From Stenotrophomonas sp. UBA2302 (GTDB taxonomy: Bacteria; Pseudomonadota; Gammaproteobacteria; Xanthomonadales; Xanthomonadaceae), in the NCBI GenBank assembly GCA_002345545.1, contig DDVW01000039.1:24881-74460 (forward strand): a stretch of 49,580 nucleotides of DNA, read 5' to 3'. Made by a program: the position numbers and the translations under genes. The notes under the pieces were generated by a model that saw only the letters and a program-made list of their open reading frames with translations, had not been told where the DNA came from and made no database searches. Every line of letters begins with the position of its first letter. Position 1 is the stretch's first letter. This document shows, one piece after another, positions 34,059 to 41,431 of the stretch.

Positions 34059-34476
34059 AACCCCCCTTGAAAACCCCTGTGACTAGCGCTTTACCGGGGT
34101 CCGAATTACCCGTGACGCCCCCTCTCCAGGAGGACCCGCGAACCCGGCCGCCTCGCCCGGCCATCGAACCAACCAGCCCAGCCAGCAGCCCGGATTCCCG
34201 TGGAACACCACCACCACCTGCCGTCCTCACCGTCCGCACCTCTGTCCCAAGGTCTGGACACCCGAAACCATTGGCACCATTGGGCTGTCCACACTGTCCA
34301 CACTGTCCACACCTGTTTGAGTAGTTGAAGAATTTGAAATCCGGCCTCACTCCACACGTGCGCGCCCGCGAAAGGTCTGGACGGTGTGGCAAGCCTTGCG
34401 GCGTAAGGCCGCAGGTCTGGACAGTGGTCTGGACAGGTGCGGACAACCGCCCCAAGGTGTGGACGCTGCTAGTCAT
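34045..34476 (-). CDS. Doubtful ORF across a repeat-rich region
   Basis: A 143-codon frame starts 8 bp inside the helicase gene and ends 14 bp inside the terminase gene, as a packed operon gene would. Its protein is low in complexity, though, with repeats (VQTTVQTCG, CGQCGQCGQ) forced by the nucleotide repeats beneath. A second frame reads VWTVWTVWT. It may be a true fast-evolving gene, or the DNA may be a non-coding control or origin region; I favour the latter slightly. Confidence 0.3.
   Translation of the reverse strand: MTSSVHTLGRLSAPVQTTVQTCGLTPQGLPHRPDLSRARTCGVRPDFKFFNYSNRCGQCGQCGQPNGANGFGCPDLGTEVRTVRTAGGGGVPRESGLLAGLVGSMAGRGGRVRGSSWRGGVTGNSDPGKALVTGVFKGGYVDA
34252..34464. repeat. Iteron-like GTCTGGACA / TGTCCACAC repeats
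   Basis: GTCTGGAC(A) occurs at 34252, 34375, 34415 and 34427, with variants GTGCGGACA at 34437 and GTGTGGAC at 34457. On the opposite strand TGTCCACAC is repeated three times in perfect tandem (34286-34312). A short AT-rich stretch lies at 34313-34340. It sits between the VapE-type helicase and terminase genes, so it could be an origin, a cos-proximal terminase-binding region or a regulatory leader. Confidence 0.6.
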
Positions 34477-35896
34477 CGTCCCCCCACGTGTCGTGCACAG
34501 GATCTAAAGATGGTGGCTCGGCAATGGCCCGCTGCTCGCTCGACAGCCACCCGTCGATATCCACCTCAGCCTTGAACCACCGCGGCTCGCGCCCACCGCC
34601 TGGCCATCGTTTCCGGTGGTTCACGCGCCCCAGCGTCTTCAAGATCGCCGCCACGCGCATCTGCTCGGGCTTGCCATGCTTGCCGACATCCAGCCCGAGG
34701 GCATGCGACAACACCTCATCAGTCGTCGTCCACTCCACCTCGCTGCCGGCGATGAACTTGAGCCGTGACGGATAGCGCTCCTGCGCTGCGCGCATCTCAA
34801 GCCACGCCTCCACCCTGCCCTCCCAACTATCGCCCACGTACCGCTCGGCCTGCTTTTCAGCTGCATCGGCAGGCAGATCCCACCACTGGAAGCCATCGCG
34901 GAACATCCGCACTGCTTCCGCCCACAGCTGGTCACGCTCGGCAGTAATGCGATCGATCAGCACCTCACCATCGGTGCGCACCGGCAGAAAGCGCCGGCCA
35001 CCGGTCGGATCGCGCAGGTATTGATGCTCATTCGTCGTGCCCGCGAAAACACACTCGCGCCGATACGACCGCGGCACCCGCTCATACGGCGCCCGGAATT
35101 TATCCACGCGCCGCGTGATGGCTGTTTTGACGCTGGTGACGTCGGCCTTGGAGAACGAATCCATCTCGCCGATCTCCACACCCCACGCGCCCTGGATCAC
35201 CTGATAGAAATCGTTGCCGCTGGGCGACTCGCTGGTTTCCACGAACCATTCGCTGCCGAAGATGGCACGCAGCGCACTCGACTTGCGCTTGCCCTGCTCG
35301 CCTTCCAGCACCAGCATGAAGTCCACCTGCGCACCAAGCGCTGGTGTCTTGGGATCCTCCCACAACACGCGCGCCACGGCGCTCACCATGAAACACTGCG
35401 CTGCGCGCCGGCTGTAATCCGAATCCTCGGCACCGAACAGCTCGATCAGCATGCGCTCCACGCGAGGCGTACCATCCCACTCCACCGCCGTCAGGTACTC
35501 CCTGATCGGATGCCGTCGATACCGCCGCGCCACCGCGATTACAGCCTTCAGCACCATGTCGTCGCTGCATTTCATCCGGTATCTGTCCGGATGCTGCAAC
35601 CACGCCGCAAGCTCATACGTGTCCGAATCTATGAACTCATGCCGGTTTCCGCCCTGCCATACCGGCTCACGTGCAAGCACTACCTGGTTGCTCGAATCGT
35701 TCAGCCACCACAGCCCGGCCAGCCGCTCATCGTTTTCCATGATGAGCATCAGGTTGTGCAGCGTCCCTTCAACGATGTGATCGCGGTTGCGGGTCAGCTG
35801 GTCACGCCAGGACTCGTCTTTCTCACCGCCACCGGGCGGCATGGTTCCACGCCCGCCGTCAATCACCGTGATGCTGCGCTTTGCTGCCATGCTCAT
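34469..35896 (-). CDS. VapE-family replicative helicase (virulence-associated E)
   Basis: 475 residues. The N-terminal part (VEGTLHNLMLIMENDERLAGLWWLND) is followed by the VapE P-loop ATPase with FMLVLEGEQGKRKSSALRAIFG (Walker A about 198-206). Further motifs are GVEIGEMDSFSKADVTSVKTAITR, YRRECVFAGTTNEHQYLRDPTGGRRFLPV and DQLWAEAVRMF. This SF3-like helicase replaces a DnaB loader in many temperate phages and satellites. It starts with an ATGA overlap to the primase gene, giving a two-gene primase-helicase module. Confidence 0.87.
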   Translation of the reverse strand: MSMAAKRSITVIDGGRGTMPPGGGEKDESWRDQLTRNRDHIVEGTLHNLMLIMENDERLAGLWWLNDSSNQVVLAREPVWQGGNRHEFIDSDTYELAAWLQHPDRYRMKCSDDMVLKAVIAVARRYRRHPIREYLTAVEWDGTPRVERMLIELFGAEDSDYSRRAAQCFMVSAVARVLWEDPKTPALGAQVDFMLVLEGEQGKRKSSALRAIFGSEWFVETSESPSGNDFYQVIQGAWGVEIGEMDSFSKADVTSVKTAITRRVDKFRAPYERVPRSYRRECVFAGTTNEHQYLRDPTGGRRFLPVRTDGEVLIDRITAERDQLWAEAVRMFRDGFQWWDLPADAAEKQAERYVGDSWEGRVEAWLEMRAAQERYPSRLKFIAGSEVEWTTTDEVLSHALGLDVGKHGKPEQMRVAAILKTLGRVNHRKRWPGGGREPRWFKAEVDIDGWLSSEQRAIAEPPSLDPVHDTWGDDD

Positions 35897-36942
35897 CCTC
35901 GCTGCACCGTGACGTCAGCAACGCGGTTAGCAGCCCATGTCGCCAACTGCCGCGGCGTCCATCCATCAGCAAGCGCATCGGCAATATCCCAGCCCTTGGG
36001 CATACCCTGCGGATCAATCAATCGCAGCGACCGCACACCCACGCGCGCCAGCAGCTGCGCAACGCCGGGTCGATACTCGCCGGCGTCATTGCGCCAGCCG
36101 AGCATCGCCTTCATGCCGGCAGCGTCCGCATCCGGCCACAGCACAACATCGCGATCCCTCAGCGCCGACCAATCCACCTTGCCCACGCCATTGCTGCCAC
36201 CCGGCCAGGCCACCACCGCGTATTGCGGGAACGCGCCAGCGCCAGCCGCGCGGCATTTTTCACCCTCCGGCAGCAAAACCGGCGCTCCGGGCTTCGCTTC
36301 AAGCGCATCCAGCCCATACAGCGGGCGGGGCTCGGGGAAGTGCTGCAAGCACCACGCCCGTTTTCCATCCGGTCCAACGCACCAGGTCACCTGCGGCGTC
36401 CACTTCTTCATCTCGCCGGTGTCGCGATCCTTGATATCAGCCCGCAGCACATACCCCAACAACCGGCCTGCGGCATCGCGGTAACCATCTACGCGCACCG
36501 GCTTCATCCGCGTGGTTTTCCCTCGCTTCGGGTTCCACAGCGGCACCGTCCAGCCATTACCGGCCATCAACTCCGGCGCATCATCCGGCACCGGCATCAG
36601 CGGTACCCACTTCACATCGAGCGGCGCTTCCAGCTGCTGCCGCACACCTTCCCGCGCATCCGCGAAACGCTGCGCACCCAGCTGATCGCACGCCTCGACG
36701 AACGTGCAACCAGTCATCGCCCGCAGGAACCCGATTACGTCGCCATGCGCACCACAGCCGAAGCAGTGATAGAAGCCCTTCCTCGGGTTGACCGTAAAAC
36801 TCGGCGTGCGCTCCTCATGAAACGGGCAGCACGCTTCAAACTCGGCACCCGCTTTGCGCAGCGGCACATAGCGCCCGATCACAACGGAAATGTCGTGCTC
36901 GGCCTTTATCCGCTCCACATCAATTTTGCCCGGCTCGCTCAT
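35893..36942 (-). CDS. Primase with CHC2 zinc finger and TOPRIM domain
   Basis: 349 residues. The zinc-binding CHC2 module (Cys39, His42, Cys60, Cys63 in CCPFHEERTPSF and YHCFGCGAHGDVIGF) leads to a linker. It is followed by a TOPRIM-like domain (VLLPEGEKCRAAG with the catalytic Glu, VVLWPDADAAG with the Asp-x-Asp). This is a DnaG-type phage primase. It makes RNA primers for the adjacent VapE helicase and is coupled to it by overlap on both sides. Confidence 0.88.
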   Translation of the reverse strand: MSEPGKIDVERIKAEHDISVVIGRYVPLRKAGAEFEACCPFHEERTPSFTVNPRKGFYHCFGCGAHGDVIGFLRAMTGCTFVEACDQLGAQRFADAREGVRQQLEAPLDVKWVPLMPVPDDAPELMAGNGWTVPLWNPKRGKTTRMKPVRVDGYRDAAGRLLGYVLRADIKDRDTGEMKKWTPQVTWCVGPDGKRAWCLQHFPEPRPLYGLDALEAKPGAPVLLPEGEKCRAAGAGAFPQYAVVAWPGGSNGVGKVDWSALRDRDVVLWPDADAAGMKAMLGWRNDAGEYRPGVAQLLARVGVRSLRLIDPQGMPKGWDIADALADGWTPRQLATWAANRVADVTVQRG

Positions 36943-37160
36943 GCATCACCGCCGATGGCCAACTCGCCCTGCCGCTGCCGCGCCGCATCCACGCGCAGCT
37001 GCTCGCGCAAGGCCAGCGCATCCGCGCCCTGCACACCCGGCGTGTCATCGCCCAGTGCCGCAGCAGCGGCGGCCATCTGCGCCCGGCACGCCGGCATGTC
37101 CGCCGGCTTCCAGCGGCGGCGAATCAGCGCCCTTACGGCGTGGGTCAGCTTGCGCCTCAT
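36939..37160 (-). CDS. Small basic phage protein, unknown
   Basis: 73 residues with ATGA overlaps at both ends. MRRKLTHAVRALIRRRWKPADMPACRAQMAAAAAALGDDTP begins with a strongly basic helix, followed by an Ala-rich helix and a charged end. No family recognised. It lies directly before the primase gene in the early operon. Confidence 0.6.
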   Translation of the reverse strand: MRRKLTHAVRALIRRRWKPADMPACRAQMAAAAAALGDDTPGVQGADALALREQLRVDAARQRQGELAIGGDA

Positions 37161-37741
37161 GCCATCACTCCACTGTTGGGCACCAGCGCCTGCACCTGGC
37201 GACGCAAGGCCACCACGGCGCTGATCAGGTCGTCCGATTCATCGAGGATGCGCCGCGCATACGGCAGGTCTGTCGCATCCAGCTTTCCGTCCGCAAGGGC
37301 TGGCGCAAGCGCCGACATCAGCTCGCCGAACTCATGCGCAAGCCGGGCAAGGCCCACCGCCTGCGCCGTTTCATCGTCTGCCGGCATCTGCACCGCCAGC
37401 ATCCCGCGCCGGCGTGCGAGGTCGCGCTCGCAGTCACCGCGGAACGGCTCCGGCAGCGCCATCACCCACGCATCTTCCAGGTCCGCCGGCAGCGTCTTCA
37501 CCGTGCCGTCCATGTAGCGGCGCAGCACCTGGGCGTTGTTCTCCATCGCCTTGATGAGATCCACGCCCTCGCCTGTGCGCAGCTTCACCTGCCGCACGTC
37601 CGGCGCCACCATCGACAGGTAACGCTCGGCCACGTCCATTGCGAACGTCGTGTAGTTGCTTGCCGTCGCATCCAGCATCCGGCGCGTGTGCGCATAGACC
37701 ACCTGCTGCCGGGGCGGCAGAAACTGACGGACGCCCTTCAT
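37157..37741 (-). CDS. Conserved early phage protein, unknown
   Basis: 194 residues from ATG 37741 (MKGVRQFLPPRQQVVYAHTRRMLDATASNY). Predicted all-alpha and charged; ends in VVALRRQVQALVPNSG. The nine codons before this ATG belong to the open frame only. It lies in the early operon upstream of the primase. No enzymatic motif is visible. A DNA-binding or replication-modulating role is a guess from position. Confidence 0.65.
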   Translation of the reverse strand: MKGVRQFLPPRQQVVYAHTRRMLDATASNYTTFAMDVAERYLSMVAPDVRQVKLRTGEGVDLIKAMENNAQVLRRYMDGTVKTLPADLEDAWVMALPEPFRGDCERDLARRRGMLAVQMPADDETAQAVGLARLAHEFGELMSALAPALADGKLDATDLPYARRILDESDDLISAVVALRRQVQALVPNSGVMA

Positions 37742-37968
37742 GCGCAAAGCCCCCGCAGCGGGGAGCATGCCGAGGCATGAACAACCAACCCGCCCCGCTC
37801 CGCTTCACCGTGCTTCGCCGGTTCCACGTACTCACCGGCCCGGGCGCTGTCGTCGCGGTCTTCTTCCATCCGCGCCAGGCCGCCGGAGATCAGCAGCCCA
37901 ATGCCCACGCCCAGCAGCAAAGCGGCGAGCGCAAAGCGGAGGGCCTGCGCAGTGTGTGATCCACGCAT
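37738..37968 (-). CDS. Small single-pass membrane protein
   Basis: 76 residues from ATG 37968, one base after the upstream stop. One clear hydrophobic helix (about 10-30: FALAALLLGVGIGLLISG) is followed by an acidic segment (EEDRDDSARAGEYVEPAKHGEAE). No known family. It is in the early leftward operon; a lysis-inhibition or exclusion function is possible but unsupported. Confidence 0.55.
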   Translation of the reverse strand: MRGSHTAQALRFALAALLLGVGIGLLISGGLARMEEDRDDSARAGEYVEPAKHGEAERGGLVVHASACSPLRGLCA

Positions 37969-37969
37969 C

Positions 37970-38209
37970 TCAGCGAACCTCGGCAAGATGCAGCGGCCGG
38001 CCGGCGGCGCGGCGCTGCTGAAGAAGGGAGGACCACTGATCGCTGGTCAGGCACGGCTCAAAGCCGGCGGCGCCCTCGATAAGCGGGTCATCGAGCAGCA
38101 CGCCGATGTCGGCATTGCTCAGGTCATCAGCCAGGGGCTGGATTTGGCGGGCGCCCGCCTGCCGGTAGGATGCGTGTGCGACCACAACACCACTACTGGA
38201 GACGGGCAT
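37970..38209 (-). CDS. Small early-operon protein, unknown
   Basis: About 79 residues from ATG 38209, or fewer from an internal GTG. The body (RQIQPLADDLSNADIGVLLDDPLIEGAAGFEPCLTSDQW) looks coding. The first 20 residues come from the 62-bp promoter repeat read backwards, so the start is uncertain. Its ATG overlaps the ATG of the plus-strand gene at 38208 (CATG). Confidence 0.5.
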   Translation of the reverse strand: MPVSSSGVVVAHASYRQAGARQIQPLADDLSNADIGVLLDDPLIEGAAGFEPCLTSDQWSSLLQQRRAAGRPLHLAEVR

Positions 38210-38210
38210 G
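38149..38210 (+). repeat. 62-bp promoter cassette, copy 1
   Basis: 58 of 62 positions are identical to copy 2 at 38560-38621. It ends exactly at the ATG of the downstream plus gene. It contains GGGCGCCC, a -10-like TAGGAT (38166-38171), an untranslated leader and a GGAG ribosome site. TTGGCG 16 bp upstream of TAGGAT could serve as -35. Confidence 0.65.
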
Positions 38211-38453
38211 GACTCACACGAAGGACACGACACCCTGCACTTCATGCAGGGGCAGACAGCCGCACTGGAAATCATGCTCCGCGCGATCATCGAGAGCTCC
38301 CCCGCGCTGAAGGAAGCACTTTCGACAGCAGCCGGACGGCTCGCCGGAGAGCTCGCGAAAGACGCCCCGGCCTCGTTTTCTGCAGGCTGGTACCACACGC
38401 TTCGCAGACTGAACGGGGGTTCGTTTCCGGTTGTTGGCTCGGTACCGGATTGA
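38208..38453 (+). CDS. Small helical protein, antisense to the early operon
   Basis: 81 residues (MDSHEGHDTLHFMQGQTAALE). Mostly alpha helical (MLRAIIESSPALKEALSTAAGRLAGEL), with a basic C-terminus. It has its own promoter cassette and a GGAG site. It opposes the leftward early genes and overlaps the 3' part of a minus-strand ORF. Expression in the lysogen, when the early promoter is off, is the likely logic. No family recognised. Confidence 0.65.
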   Translation: MDSHEGHDTLHFMQGQTAALEIMLRAIIESSPALKEALSTAAGRLAGELAKDAPASFSAGWYHTLRRLNGGSFPVVGSVPD

Positions 38454-38538
38454 TTTCCGCCCCCGCGCAGCTGCGCAGTGCATCGGCGATTGCCTCATCG
38501 CTAAAAGCGACTACCGGCACCCTGATCGGCTTATCCAT
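38287..38538 (-). CDS. Small early-operon ORF convergent with the 38208 gene
   Basis: 83 residues from ATG 38538 (MDKPIRVPVVAFSDEAIADALRSCAG). The first 40 residues look like a real protein; the Arg/Ser-rich second half runs antisense to the plus-strand gene and may be fortuitous. It is the only candidate to fill this place in the leftward early operon. Confidence 0.4.
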   Translation of the reverse strand: MDKPIRVPVVAFSDEAIADALRSCAGAEINPVPSQQPETNPRSVCEACGTSLQKTRPGRLSRALRRAVRLLSKVLPSARGSSR

Positions 38539-38559
38539 CTCAGGCCACCCCACATATCA

Positions 38560-38621
38560 GGGCGCCCGCCTGCCGGTACGATGCGTGTGCGACCACAACA
38601 CCACTACCGGAGGCAGGCATG
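38560..38621 (+). repeat. 62-bp promoter cassette, copy 2
   Basis: Near-identical to copy 1. The four differences include TAGGAT to TACGAT in the -10 (38577-38582) and changes around the ribosome site (CCGGAGG here, a stronger site). It ends at the ATG of the second antisense gene. The sequence upstream differs between copies, so the repeat boundary is sharp. Confidence 0.65.
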
Positions 38622-38855
38622 AGCGAGTACTTCAGTTTCAGGACGCGGGCTGGAACCTTTCGCATCAAGCGCGAAGGGGACAGGTGGCGGCCATATTTCG
38701 AGGAAGAGAAGCTCATGGGCACTTACCTCTCCCCACAGCACGCGGTGGACGACCTGGCCATCGGAGCGACCGACTGGCCCTCTTGTGGCGATCCATCGGA
38801 ACTGGGAATTTCGGACGACATATCGGACTGGTCACATATCAAGCGGTGCCGCTGA
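38619..38855 (+). CDS. Small conserved protein, antisense to the early operon
   Basis: 78 residues (MSEYFSFRTRAGTFRIKREGDRWRPYF). A compact beta-hairpin style start is followed by LGTY/MGTYLSPQHAVDDLAIGAT and GISDDISDW. Similar small proteins occur in Pseudomonas and Xanthomonas prophages, but I know no function. It is controlled by promoter cassette copy 2 and overlaps the end of the minus-strand gene at 38723. Confidence 0.7.
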   Translation: MSEYFSFRTRAGTFRIKREGDRWRPYFEEEKLMGTYLSPQHAVDDLAIGATDWPSCGDPSELGISDDISDWSHIKRCR

Positions 38856-39058
38856 ATCGCCTGCCGGTGCCGCTGAATTGCAGCATCACCAATCAACGCC
38901 ATGGCGATTGCCTCGGCCTCCTCAAGCGACAGGCTGAGACGCAGCGCATCGGCCCGGTTCCTCCCGGCCACATCAAGCGCCAGCAGCACCACACCGGTAT
39001 CCGCTTCGGGTGCGCCAATGGCACGCAGGAAAACGGGCTTGTAAGCGGGATTGGACAT
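38723..39058 (-). CDS. Early-operon protein after cro, unknown
   Basis: 111 residues. The first 62 are convincing (NPAYKPVFLRAIGAPEADTGVVLLALDVAGR, LSLSLEEAEAIAMALIGD). The end contains a tandem AIQRHRQAIQRHR repeat (from a 14-bp DNA duplication) and then runs antisense to the plus-strand gene. It starts one base from the cro stop, so it is translationally coupled. Function unknown. Confidence 0.6.
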   Translation of the reverse strand: MSNPAYKPVFLRAIGAPEADTGVVLLALDVAGRNRADALRLSLSLEEAEAIAMALIGDAAIQRHRQAIQRHRLICDQSDMSSEIPSSDGSPQEGQSVAPMARSSTACCGER

Positions 39059-39250
39059 TCAGGCCGCCTCGCTCTCTGGTGCAGCCCCGAATGCCTCAGG
39101 GCGGAGAAGTTCGAGGAACTGGCGACGAGCAGGCGGAATCCCATTCGTACGCCATGCAGTGACAGATGGCGGACGGACGTTACAGAGCCGGGCGACTGCG
39201 GCAGTCCCACCGAGCCGGTCAATAACTTCGCTATCGGTTGGCTTATCCAT
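39059..39250 (-). CDS. cro: Cro-like YdaS-family repressor
   Basis: 63 residues (MDKPTDSEVIDRLGGTAAVARLCNV). The helix-turn-helix GGTAAVARLCNVRPPSVTAWRTNGIPPARR is the YdaS/Cro pattern. It is divergent from cI over a 72-bp operator region. Its -10 box lies only six bases before the ATG, so its message is probably leaderless. It is the first gene of the leftward lytic operon and would shut off cI on induction. Confidence 0.8.
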   Translation of the reverse strand: MDKPTDSEVIDRLGGTAAVARLCNVRPPSVTAWRTNGIPPARRQFLELLRPEAFGAAPESEAA

Positions 39251-39256
39251 GACGAA

Positions 39257-39285
39257 ATATTAGGACTAGCTAACCTTCTAGTCAA
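39257..39285 (-). promoter_or_regulatory. Early leftward promoter for cro
   Basis: On the minus strand TTGACT (39285-39280) and TAATAT (39262-39257) are 17 bases apart. The distance to the cro ATG (39250) implies a leaderless start. Operator 1 covers the spacer and -10 box, so CI binding would block it. Confidence 0.75.
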
Positions 39286-39323
39286 TAGCCAGTCCTAACC
39301 AAACAATAGTTAGCCTTAGCTAA
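39260..39323. promoter_or_regulatory. CI/Cro operator array (three 14-bp sites)
   Basis: TTAGGACTAGCTAA at 39260-39273, ATAGCCAGTCCTAA at 39285-39298 and TTAGCCTTAGCTAA at 39310-39323 each start 25 bp apart. The consensus is a TTAG-N6-CTAA dyad. Site 1 covers the cro promoter; site 3 runs into the cI ATG. The first recurs exactly (reversed) in the right-arm array. Confidence 0.75.
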
Positions 39324-40021
39324 TGTCTACTCTCGCAGATCGCCTCACCCTCGCCATTGCCCACGCTGGCATCAATCAAGCCGAGCTGGCACGCCGTGTT
39401 GGCATCAAGCCGCCAAGCGTCAATGGATGGTTCTCCGGAAAAGCCAAATTCCTGCGCGGTGAAAACCTGCTTGCTGCTGCAAGTGCATTGGGCGTGGATC
39501 AGGATTGGCTCGCGACTGGCAAGGGGGAGATGCTTCGCCAAGGCGGCGATGCAGACCTCGCGCAGGTGCCGAAATCAGTCTCACCCCCAGCGACCGCATC
39601 CGACTATGTTCGCGTCGAGCAACTGGACGCGGAGGCTGGGATGGGGGGAGAGGTGGTCAACGACGACTATCCGGAGGTGATCAGGGCAATGGACTTCACG
39701 CCTAGCTACATCCGGTCGATCGTTGGGTTCCTGCCGCCACCAGGGAGGCTGGTGCTGCTGACTGGCCGCGGAGATTCGATGGTGCCGGTGATCCAGCCGG
39801 GAGATACGGTTGTCGTGGACACCGGCATCACCTCCTATGACTCCGATGGCCTCTACCTTATCAACATGGGCAACGGGCACCAGATCAAGCGCCTTCTCGA
39901 CCGCGGCGTGATTCACGTCGCCAGCGAGAACAAGAGCTACGGCGAGCCGTTCCCGATGCCAGAGGGGACGATCATCGGCGGCAAGGTCTACCTGCGCAAC
40001 AGAATCGAACGGTTTAACTAG
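39323..40021 (+). CDS. cI: CI-type prophage repressor with S24 autoprotease domain
   Basis: 232 residues. An XRE helix-turn-helix spans about 15-55 (INQAELARRVGIKPPSVNGWFSGK). A linker carries the probable Ala105-Gly106 cleavage point, followed by a LexA/CI-type peptidase with Ser152 (GRGDSM) and Lys189 (QIKRLL). It maintains lysogeny and is inactivated by RecA-stimulated self-cleavage. No Shine-Dalgarno precedes the ATG, which overlaps operator 3, so a leaderless message as for lambda cI is likely. Confidence 0.88.
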   Translation: MSTLADRLTLAIAHAGINQAELARRVGIKPPSVNGWFSGKAKFLRGENLLAAASALGVDQDWLATGKGEMLRQGGDADLAQVPKSVSPPATASDYVRVEQLDAEAGMGGEVVNDDYPEVIRAMDFTPSYIRSIVGFLPPPGRLVLLTGRGDSMVPVIQPGDTVVVDTGITSYDSDGLYLINMGNGHQIKRLLDRGVIHVASENKSYGEPFPMPEGTIIGGKVYLRNRIERFN

Positions 40022-40068
40022 GGGCGGGGGATGTCTCCGCTGGATGCGGTTTCACAAGGGGGAAATGG

Positions 40069-40740
40069 ATGAACATCAAGACGATCTCAATTCTGGCGGT
40101 ACTGGCTCTTACCGGCTGTGCCTCATCAAGCGTGCTGGTTGGTACACAGCGCCCTCCAATTGATCCTTCACAGGTCAAGATCTACCTAGATCCGCCGGCC
40201 CGGTACGAGAAGGTGGCGCTCTTGGACGCCGGCAGCCGCAACTCCTGGGCGGTCACCGATCAGGGGAAGACCAACAAGGTCATGGAGCGGCTCAAAGAAG
40301 AGGCCGCTGATCTGGGCGCCAACGGCATCCTGATCGGAGGTATGGGCGACCAGCAAATCGGTTCGGTTGGCTCCGGCCAGGCGTGGGGCTACGGCAACAC
40401 CGCCTACGGATTGGGTGTGAGCAGCGGCGTCTTCCAGAAGAAGGGCGCTGGCCTCGCCATCTACGTGTTCGAGGACGGGCAAGCCCAAGCTGCTCCGCAA
40501 CACGCGGCAGCACCAGCAGCAAGCACCCCTCAACCCCAGTACCAGGCAGCACCACAACAGCAAGCACCACAGGCGACAGCAGCTGCGCAGCCGGCCGCGC
40601 AGGGAGCAACTGGATGGCGCGCGTGGGCATCCCAGCCCGCAGCTGCTCCGCAGAAGACCCTTTACCGCTGCCCGGCAAGTGATGGCACACAGGTGGTGAC
40701 CGAGACTCCGGCCGCGGGCTGTACCGTCGTCGTCCCGTGA
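40069..40740 (+). CDS. Lysogen-expressed lipoprotein
   Basis: 223 residues. A lipoprotein signal (MNIKTISILAVLALTGC) ends in lipobox LTGC at Cys17. No Asp follows the Cys, so outer-membrane sorting is expected. The folded part (VKIYLDPPARYEKVALLDAG, KVMERLKEEAADLGANGILIGG) resembles small RcsF/DUF4156-like lipoproteins. It is followed by a long Ala/Gln/Pro-rich low-complexity stretch. It lies 48 bp after cI, same strand, with a GGGGGAAA site. Prophage lipoproteins in this place often block superinfection at the receptor; that function is inferred. Confidence 0.72.
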   Translation: MNIKTISILAVLALTGCASSSVLVGTQRPPIDPSQVKIYLDPPARYEKVALLDAGSRNSWAVTDQGKTNKVMERLKEEAADLGANGILIGGMGDQQIGSVGSGQAWGYGNTAYGLGVSSGVFQKKGAGLAIYVFEDGQAQAAPQHAAAPAASTPQPQYQAAPQQQAPQATAAAQPAAQGATGWRAWASQPAAAPQKTLYRCPASDGTQVVTETPAAGCTVVVP

Positions 40741-40769
40741 TCCATCGGCCTGGAGCTGCGGCGGCTGTG

Positions 40770-40802
40770 AGCCTGCGGAACAGGATCGAGCGGTTTAACT
40801 GA
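40770..40802 (+). pseudogene. Relic of a second cI 3' end
   Basis: The codons SLRNRIERFN followed by TGA repeat the end of CI (YLRNRIERFN). The matching DNA (39992-40019 and 40773-40800) differs at three bases, all third-codon positions. The piece is not preceded by a reading frame, so it is the footprint of recombination with a related repressor gene. Confidence 0.65.
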
Positions 40803-40940
40803 AGCACCCGATCACGGTCATTGGCGAGTACCCTGGATTAGGGAACGGGCGGACTGTATGTGCGTAGGCGGCATGCGGGAAAGATGAGCCAGCGGCGCTG
40901 TTGGGTTACGATCTGATCAGGGGAATCAAGGATTGATGCG

Positions 40941-41429
40941 ATGTGGCTAGACGAAAGTCGTGCGCTGTGCCGCCGCGCGAAATATATTGGCGAAGAGGTC
41001 GCGTGGGTATCTAGGGAGAACCATGCCGGAGCACTGTACGCAACAGCTGTGCTCTTGGACGAAAATCGTATTGTAATCCCAGGCCTCCAGTTCCATGGCG
41101 AGGTCCAAAACCGACGATACGGACCCTATCAAAAATATAGCCTGATGTTTTCCAAGGGAGGGCGACGGCTTCGGGTCTTTGCACTCGAAGTAATGCCTGC
41201 AACCAAGCGATCCCACATCGAGGACGGCCTAGAGATATTCGGACCTCATATTCAATTGGGTGACGAGCGAGAAGATGGGCTATCACATGTGGCAAAGCAG
41301 GTCCTGAGTCAGCTTGATGAGCGCTCCGTCAACGGATGGATTTTGCGTTTTCAGCGACATGCGCGGGTGTACGATGGCGACAATTTCCCAATGACAGCGC
41401 CATTCGCCAACGATCTATTCGGGCTCTAG
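40941..41429 (+). CDS. Unknown protein, paired with DUF1828/1829 protein
   Basis: 162 residues (MWLDESRALCRRAKYIGEEVAW). Mixed alpha/beta; motifs such as YGPYQKYSLMFSKGGRRLRVFALEVMPATKRSHI and a C-terminal GWILRFQRHARVYDGDNF. An AAGGA site lies about 10 bases upstream. Base composition is clearly less GC-rich than the flanking phage genes, suggesting recent transfer. It stops two bases before its partner, so the two act as one unit. No family known to me. Confidence 0.7.
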   Translation: MWLDESRALCRRAKYIGEEVAWVSRENHAGALYATAVLLDENRIVIPGLQFHGEVQNRRYGPYQKYSLMFSKGGRRLRVFALEVMPATKRSHIEDGLEIFGPHIQLGDEREDGLSHVAKQVLSQLDERSVNGWILRFQRHARVYDGDNFPMTAPFANDLFGL

Positions 41430-41431
41430 CC

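Noticed and set aside
34286..34312. Three tandem 9-mers considered as a CRISPR-like or satellite array
   Set aside because: Units are contiguous, far too short and without spacers.
38846..38881. A 14-bp direct repeat (CGGTGCCGCTGAAT) considered as an att or operator element
   Set aside because: It only duplicates a short coding stretch (IQRHR) at the end of an early gene and does not recur elsewhere in the window.
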